Source: an uncultured Oceanospirillaceae bacterium (GTDB lineage: Bacteria > Pseudomonadota > Gammaproteobacteria > Pseudomonadales > Balneatricaceae). From it: a stretch of DNA of 39,093 bases. The first letter of the stretch is position 1. Each line of letters opens with the position of its first letter. The notes beneath the pieces were generated by a model. That model did no database searches and was not told the origin of the DNA. It worked only from the letters and a program-made list of their open reading frames with translations. Below are positions 35,167-39,093 of the stretch, piece by piece. The position numbers were made by a program, and so were the translations under genes. Where the stretch lies: NCBI GenBank assembly GCA_937138495.1, contig CAKZPE010000053.1, positions 1 to 39,093 on the forward strand, given 5' to 3'.

Positions 35167-35940
35167 TCAGAAATTATTTTTCCATTCCCGTAATGCAGCA
35201 AATACCTGTGTTTCCGAAGCACTTGCCTGTGGGTCATATTCAGTGGCAGCAGTGATGACATCCGGATGATCAGTGCGCATGTAGGGGTTGATCTTTTTTT
35301 CCTGTGCGATCGTGCTGGGTAGGGTTTCTTTGCCTTCCTGGCGAAGGTTCTGGCATTGCTCAATACAATTCAGGATGTTGGTGTTTTCAGGTTCAACGGC
35401 CGCAGCAAACGCAAGGTTGGCCAGGGAATATTCATGTGTGCAATAGACCAGAGTGCTGTCTGGTAAGTCACGGAAGTAATGCATTGCTGACAGCATTTGC
35501 TCCGGTGAGCCTTCGAACAGTCGCCCACAGCCGGCGAGAAAAAGTGTGTCACCACAAAACAGCTGTGGGGTAACACCGTCAATCAGATAACTGATATGGT
35601 CAAGGGTGTGGCCCGGCACTGCATGGATAATAATAGGCAGGCCAAAAATTTCCAGAACTGAATCATTGTTCAGTGTCTCGGTAATGCCTTCGTAAGGTGA
35701 TTCTTCCGGCCCGTATACGGGAATGTCACGTTCTGCCGTCAGTGCAGCGACACCGTCAGTGTGATCGTTATGATGATGAGTAATGAGTATGCCGGCTAAA
35801 TTAAGGTCATGCTCGCTCAGGAAGGCTTCAACGGGCTCTGCCTGGCCAGGATCAACCACAAAGACATTGGCTGTTTCTGGCGCATGAATTGCCCATATGT
35901 AGTTATCATCAAATGCAGAGATTGGGGTGATGTTAAGCAT
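35167..35940 (-). CDS. gloB: Hydroxyacylglutathione hydrolase (glyoxalase II)
   Basis: A 257-residue metallo-beta-lactamase-fold enzyme that hydrolyses S-D-lactoylglutathione to D-lactate and glutathione, the second glyoxalase step. The metal-binding motif is ITHHHNDHTDG (His55, His57, Asp59, His60), followed by AVPGHTLDHISYL, FCGDTLFLAGCGRLFEGSPE, VYCTHEYSLANLAFA and the C-terminal DHPDVI. ATG 35940 follows AAGAGGT. It lies upstream of mltD, with the gap 35028-35166 between. Confidence 0.95.
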   Translation of the reverse strand: MLNITPISAFDDNYIWAIHAPETANVFVVDPGQAEPVEAFLSEHDLNLAGILITHHHNDHTDGVAALTAERDIPVYGPEESPYEGITETLNNDSVLEIFGLPIIIHAVPGHTLDHISYLIDGVTPQLFCGDTLFLAGCGRLFEGSPEQMLSAMHYFRDLPDSTLVYCTHEYSLANLAFAAAVEPENTNILNCIEQCQNLRQEGKETLPSTIAQEKKINPYMRTDHPDVITAATEYDPQASASETQVFAALREWKNNF

Positions 35941-36229
35941 TATAAACCTCTTGGGCAGATCATAAGTATATTTGGATTGTAATAATAATCATCGGCTTAG
36001 GCCAGATATCAGAGTGTCATGTCGCCAGAATTTAAACTCCGCCTTAAAACGCTTGTTTGTCTGTAATTTCAGAATACCGTTAAACATGCCGTTTAGAGTA
36101 CTTAGAGTGGGACTTATCATCTTGATTTAAAATATTTTTACGCATGTAGATGGGTGTTTGCCAAAAACATTGAAGCCCGTATTCCCTGAGCTAGTCTGTA
36201 AGTAGCACATAGTGTGAGGGAATATTGAG
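35941..36229. promoter_or_regulatory. Divergent intergenic region between gloB and the cytochrome peroxidase operon
   Basis: About 290 bases without a convincing gene. It should contain both promoters. The sequence CCGTTAAACATGCCGTTTAG at about 36078-36097 holds two GTT-T/A-A half-like repeats but matches no operator I know. A TTGAT half-site at about 36121-36127 is not completed to an FNR box. Nothing further is supported. Confidence 0.35.
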
Positions 36230-37237
36230 ATGTGTATAAATAATGCGTCCGCTATTATTTTTTTGGCAGTTTATGTGTCCGGTATAAATCTGGAAGTACT
36301 GGCATCTGAGCCTTCTGAGTTTGCAGACCGTTCGGTATGGCGCTCGTCAGTAACGGCTCCGGAATTAAATCCCCGTGAAGCGGCAATTGCTGAGTTAGGT
36401 AAGCAGCTGTTTTTTGATCCCCGTCTGAGTATTGATAACACCATGTCATGTGCCACCTGCCATCAGCCTGATAAAGGGTGGTCGGATGGTGAAGCTACGC
36501 CGCTTGACCGTTATGGCAAACGTATTGAGCGTGCAACGCCGGGTTTGCTGAATCTGCAGGCGCATACGGTTTTTATGTGGGATGGACGGGTTGATAGTCT
36601 GGTTGATCAGGTTGCTTTGCCTATAACCTCACCCCGTGAAATGAATATGGATCTGGATAAGCTGGTGGTCAGATTGCGCTCTGTACCTTCTTATCAGTCA
36701 GCGTTCAGTGGGGTGTACCCGGACGGTGTGACAGCCCGTAATGTGCAGCATGCAATTGCCGAATTTGAAAAAACACTGGTCAGCGGTGACAGCGATTTTT
36801 CTGACTGGGTTGCCGGAAACGAGCAGGCCATGAATGACCAGCAAAAACTTGGATTCGAACTGTTCACTGATCCGCAGAAAGGCAACTGTGTCGCATGCCA
36901 TCATCCGCCGGGATTTACAGATAACGGTTTTCATAATCTGGGTTTGGTGAATGTGCAGCAGGACAATGCAGATCTGGGGCGCTACAACATCCGACCAGTA
37001 GCGGTTTTGAAAGGTGCGTTCAGAACCCCGGGCTTGAAGGACATCGAGCTGACAGCACCGTATTTCCATGATGGTTCCGCGGATACACTTGAGTCCGTCA
37101 TGGATTATTACATCGAAGGCGGCAGACATCAGTCTGGCGTGTCGCCTGACTTTAAACCTTTAGATATTACTCAACAGGAAAAGCAGGCGCTGGTGGCGTT
37201 TCTGAAAGCGTTGACGTCCAGAGATGCAGGGAGATAA
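36230..37237 (+). CDS. Di-heme c-type cytochrome peroxidase, MauG/CcpA family
   Basis: A 335-residue periplasmic enzyme. Signal-like segment IIFLAVYVSGINLEVLA. First heme site Cys74-Ala-Thr-Cys77-His78 (SCATCHQPDKGWSDG), second Cys220-Val-Ala-Cys223-His224 (NCVACHHPPGFTDNGFHNLG), then FRTPGLKDIELTAPYFHDGS, the classical C-terminal block. After HDGSADTLESVMD comes Tyr293-Tyr294, where classical CCPs have the axial Met region, so the MauG-like group (Tyr ligand) is more likely than classical CCP. This placement is by eye. Likely reduces peroxide or modifies a partner protein. ATG 36230 follows GAGGGAA. First gene of the operon. Confidence 0.87.
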   Translation: MCINNASAIIFLAVYVSGINLEVLASEPSEFADRSVWRSSVTAPELNPREAAIAELGKQLFFDPRLSIDNTMSCATCHQPDKGWSDGEATPLDRYGKRIERATPGLLNLQAHTVFMWDGRVDSLVDQVALPITSPREMNMDLDKLVVRLRSVPSYQSAFSGVYPDGVTARNVQHAIAEFEKTLVSGDSDFSDWVAGNEQAMNDQQKLGFELFTDPQKGNCVACHHPPGFTDNGFHNLGLVNVQQDNADLGRYNIRPVAVLKGAFRTPGLKDIELTAPYFHDGSADTLESVMDYYIEGGRHQSGVSPDFKPLDITQQEKQALVAFLKALTSRDAGR

Positions 37238-37239
37238 GC

Positions 37240-37557
37240 ATGAAAATCAGACTGATGTTAGTGATTGTGATGGGGCTGATGGGGGCAAACTGTATTGCTC
37301 AGGAATATGAAATCGGTCAGAAGAACAAGGAATTTACAGTAAAAGAGCTGACGGTCAGGGTTGGCGACAAAATGACGTTCACTAATCAGGATCCGTTTTT
37401 CCACAATATATACAGTTTGTCTGAAAATCAGTCATTTGATCTTGGTTCGTATCCTAAAGGGAATCAGCGTTCAGTGGTCGCAGAGAAGCCGGGTACCCTG
37501 AAAGTCGAGTGTGCGATTCATCCGAATATGCAAATGATCATTCACGTTGAAGAGTGA
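37240..37557 (+). CDS. Small periplasmic cupredoxin (plastocyanin/amicyanin-like)
   Basis: A 105-residue protein with signal peptide MLVIVMGLMGANCIA and one cupredoxin domain. Copper ligands fit His55 (DPFFHNIYS), Cys91 and His94 (VECAIHPNM) with Met97 as the axial ligand. Such single-domain type-1 copper proteins carry electrons in the periplasm; related genes are often annotated methylamine utilisation protein. It starts 2 bases after the peroxidase stop, so it is probably its redox partner. A link to methylamine use is not supported by other genes here. Confidence 0.88.
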   Translation: MKIRLMLVIVMGLMGANCIAQEYEIGQKNKEFTVKELTVRVGDKMTFTNQDPFFHNIYSLSENQSFDLGSYPKGNQRSVVAEKPGTLKVECAIHPNMQMIIHVEE

Positions 37558-37572
37558 ATATGGGAGACAGGG

Positions 37573-38307
37573 ATGCTGAAAACAGTGCTGAACCGCTTCT
37601 GTCATTGTCTTAGAGTCGGCTTGTGCCCGTATCTGGTACTGGCAAGTCTGTCACTGAGTGCAAACGATGATGACCGTCTGATTGCCGGTGCGGGTATTTT
37701 TGCCGATCGCTGTGTGCTGTGCCACGGCAACCGGGGAATGGGGGATGGCATACTGACTTTGTTGATTGAAGGTTACCCCTCAGCAAATTTACTCAATCAG
37801 CGTTATGGCAATGGTCATGATGACATCGTTGAAAATATTCGTTTTGGTGGCATGCAGGGCAAGATGAGTTTGTATTCTCCGCCCTGGGAAAATGAGCTAA
37901 GCCTTCAGGAAATCCGCTCGGTGGCATTATTTGTTGGCCATTTATACGAGCAACCTGAGGCGGCAGCCGGGTTGCTGGATGATACCGCCGGCAAAGGTGT
38001 GAATGATATCGCCCGGGGTAAATTCCTGTTCCTGACCCGTTGTGCTGTTTGTCACGGTGATACGGGGCGCGGTGATGGCAAGCTGGCTGGCAGAGTCATT
38101 AAAAATCCTGCCCCGTTTGATCTGACGCTGAGTGTGAGGCCGCAGGAATATATTGTAGAGATTATTCGGCGTGGCGGCGCTGAAATGTCCCGATCCGGCA
38201 ATATGCCCCCCTGGGAAGAAGAATTTACGCGGCAGGATATTGGGGCAATTGCTGCATACCTTATGACGCTGAGAAGCCGGGAAAGTCAGCAGGCAGGTGA
38301 TGTATGA
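37573..38307 (+). CDS. Tandem c-type cytochrome (two heme domains)
   Basis: A 244-residue exported protein. N-terminal signal segment about 14-30. Two cytochrome c domains: Cys47-Val-Leu-Cys50-His51 (RCVLCHGNRGMGDG) with a candidate Met ligand near 94-98 (RFGGMQGKM), and Cys157-Ala-Val-Cys160-His161 (RCAVCHGDTGRGDG) with Met in GNMPPWEEEF. The repeats share the CHG-x-x-GxGDG form, suggesting internal duplication. It probably passes electrons with the cupredoxin and peroxidase. It lies 15 bases after the cupredoxin gene, and its TGA overlaps the next ATG. Confidence 0.88.
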   Translation: MLKTVLNRFCHCLRVGLCPYLVLASLSLSANDDDRLIAGAGIFADRCVLCHGNRGMGDGILTLLIEGYPSANLLNQRYGNGHDDIVENIRFGGMQGKMSLYSPPWENELSLQEIRSVALFVGHLYEQPEAAAGLLDDTAGKGVNDIARGKFLFLTRCAVCHGDTGRGDGKLAGRVIKNPAPFDLTLSVRPQEYIVEIIRRGGAEMSRSGNMPPWEEEFTRQDIGAIAAYLMTLRSRESQQAGDV

Positions 38308-39093
38308 CTATTAATAAAGCCAGAATAGATAAAGCTGTTATTTGCGGAGTGTTACTTGTAGGGGCGCTTCTGTCGTACGGATTACAGAGCTTTATCTGGC
38401 AGTCCAACAGCAAAGAAGCCCGGTACGAATTTGAGTCTCAAACATCGAATCTGACGCTGTTTATCATTGATGATTTTCAGAATCTGGTTGATGAGTTTGT
38501 GGTTTTTTCAGGGGCAGCCCGTGAACTGGCTGCGAATATCCGGTCAGACCGGCTGGTCTCCACTCTGGAAAAATTGTTACTGGAAAATTATAAACCGCTG
38601 TTTTTCACATTGTACTCCCGTACTGATGCCGACTCTCCTTATCAGGCCGATAAAAGTTGGAAGCACCGTTACTATTTCGGTGACAAGATTGAGCCCAAGT
38701 TACGGGAGGCGGTTGAGCAGCTGGCTACCCGTCCGGACCATCAGCTGAACAGTTATTTCTTAAATTTACCGTCGATTGGTAATGCCGTCTGTATGGTCAA
38801 TGATGTGGGCACAGGGACCGCTGAACCTGGCTTTGTAACGGCATGTTTTGATCTGGCGACATTGCTGGATCCGGTCTTACAGCGTTCATCTTATGACTGG
38901 CTGGATATCTATCTGTATTCAGGGGGGATGACGACAGGCTATCAGCAAATATATCAGTTTTCCGAGTCTGGCCGTTCAGATAAGAAAGACCCTCTTGCCG
39001 AGCAGACGGGCCGGTCGATTTTTCTGCCCAGAGTTGTTGAAGCAGGAGGGCAGCAGCTTTCTGTTTTGTTTACTGCCAGGCCACAGCCCCGTC
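38304..39093 (+). CDS. Membrane protein with large periplasmic sensor-like domain, 3' end outside window
   Basis: The ATG at 38304 overlaps the cytochrome stop (ATGA) and the frame stays open to the window end, at least 263 residues. An N-terminal TM helix at about 12-32 (AVICGVLLVGALLSYGLQSF) is followed by a polar region: ESQTSNLTLFIIDDFQNLVD, AARELAANIRSDRLVSTLEK, YFLNLPSIGNAVCMVNDVGT. This TM + long N-terminal extracytoplasmic domain is the layout of CHASE-type input domains of histidine kinases or diguanylate cyclases, but no output domain is in view. Classification as a signalling protein is therefore an inference; the coupling to the redox genes is seen. Confidence 0.6.
   Translation, partial: MTINKARIDKAVICGVLLVGALLSYGLQSFIWQSNSKEARYEFESQTSNLTLFIIDDFQNLVDEFVVFSGAARELAANIRSDRLVSTLEKLLLENYKPLFFTLYSRTDADSPYQADKSWKHRYYFGDKIEPKLREAVEQLATRPDHQLNSYFLNLPSIGNAVCMVNDVGTGTAEPGFVTACFDLATLLDPVLQRSSYDWLDIYLYSGGMTTGYQQIYQFSESGRSDKKDPLAEQTGRSIFLPRVVEAGGQQLSVLFTARPQPR

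Noticed and set aside
36121..36140. FNR/ANR box upstream of the cytochrome operon
   Set aside because: Only the left half TTGAT is present; the right half ATCAA is missing.
1..39093. CRISPR array
   Set aside because: No regularly spaced repeats were seen anywhere in the window.

Overview
The window reads as chromosomal DNA of a marine gammaproteobacterium. Protein sequences and gene order point to the Oceanospirillaceae/Pseudomonadales neighbourhood (Amphritea, Neptunomonas or Marinobacterium-like). The topA - DUF6586 - small protein - sulA - lexA order matches the Pseudomonas topA-lexA block. The smrB/prmB/aroC and gloB/mltD neighbourhoods are the ones known from E. coli. The genus is an inference.

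About 1-5735 is an accessory island. It opens with the last 22 codons and right end of an IS3-family insertion sequence. Small orphan genes follow, mostly for membrane proteins: a truncated membrane protein, a single-TM protein, a coiled-coil protein, a polytopic protein with a PH-like tail, a frameshifted two-TM protein, an RDD-family protein and a frameshifted lipoprotein. A broken copy of the 5' end of the integrase gene comes next, then an intact P2-type tyrosine integrase next to the first core gene. Several genes here look broken, and two intergenic sites share a 51-bp block.

About 5944-35940 is core housekeeping DNA: a glutaredoxin-like protein; slt-tatD; uup; a universal stress protein; a TM protein and a DUF1653 protein; topA with its small neighbours; the SOS cluster sulA-lexA/dinG, whose divergent promoter holds three LexA-box-like sites; rhlB; gpsA-sixA; a PglL/Wzy-type O-antigen ligase; an alpha/beta hydrolase; a DUF4892-OmpA-like protein; folE; smrB; prmB-aroC; an MFS carrier; a DUF6489 protein and phaR; mltD; gloB.

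About 36230-39093 is a compact four-gene operon, the last gene cut by the window end. It encodes a MauG/CcpA-like di-heme peroxidase, a single-domain cupredoxin, a tandem c-type cytochrome and a membrane protein with a large periplasmic sensor-like region. Exported electron carriers joined by overlapping stop and start codons to a likely signalling protein make this, with the small-membrane-gene island, the best candidate for less-described biology. No rRNA, tRNA or CRISPR array was seen.
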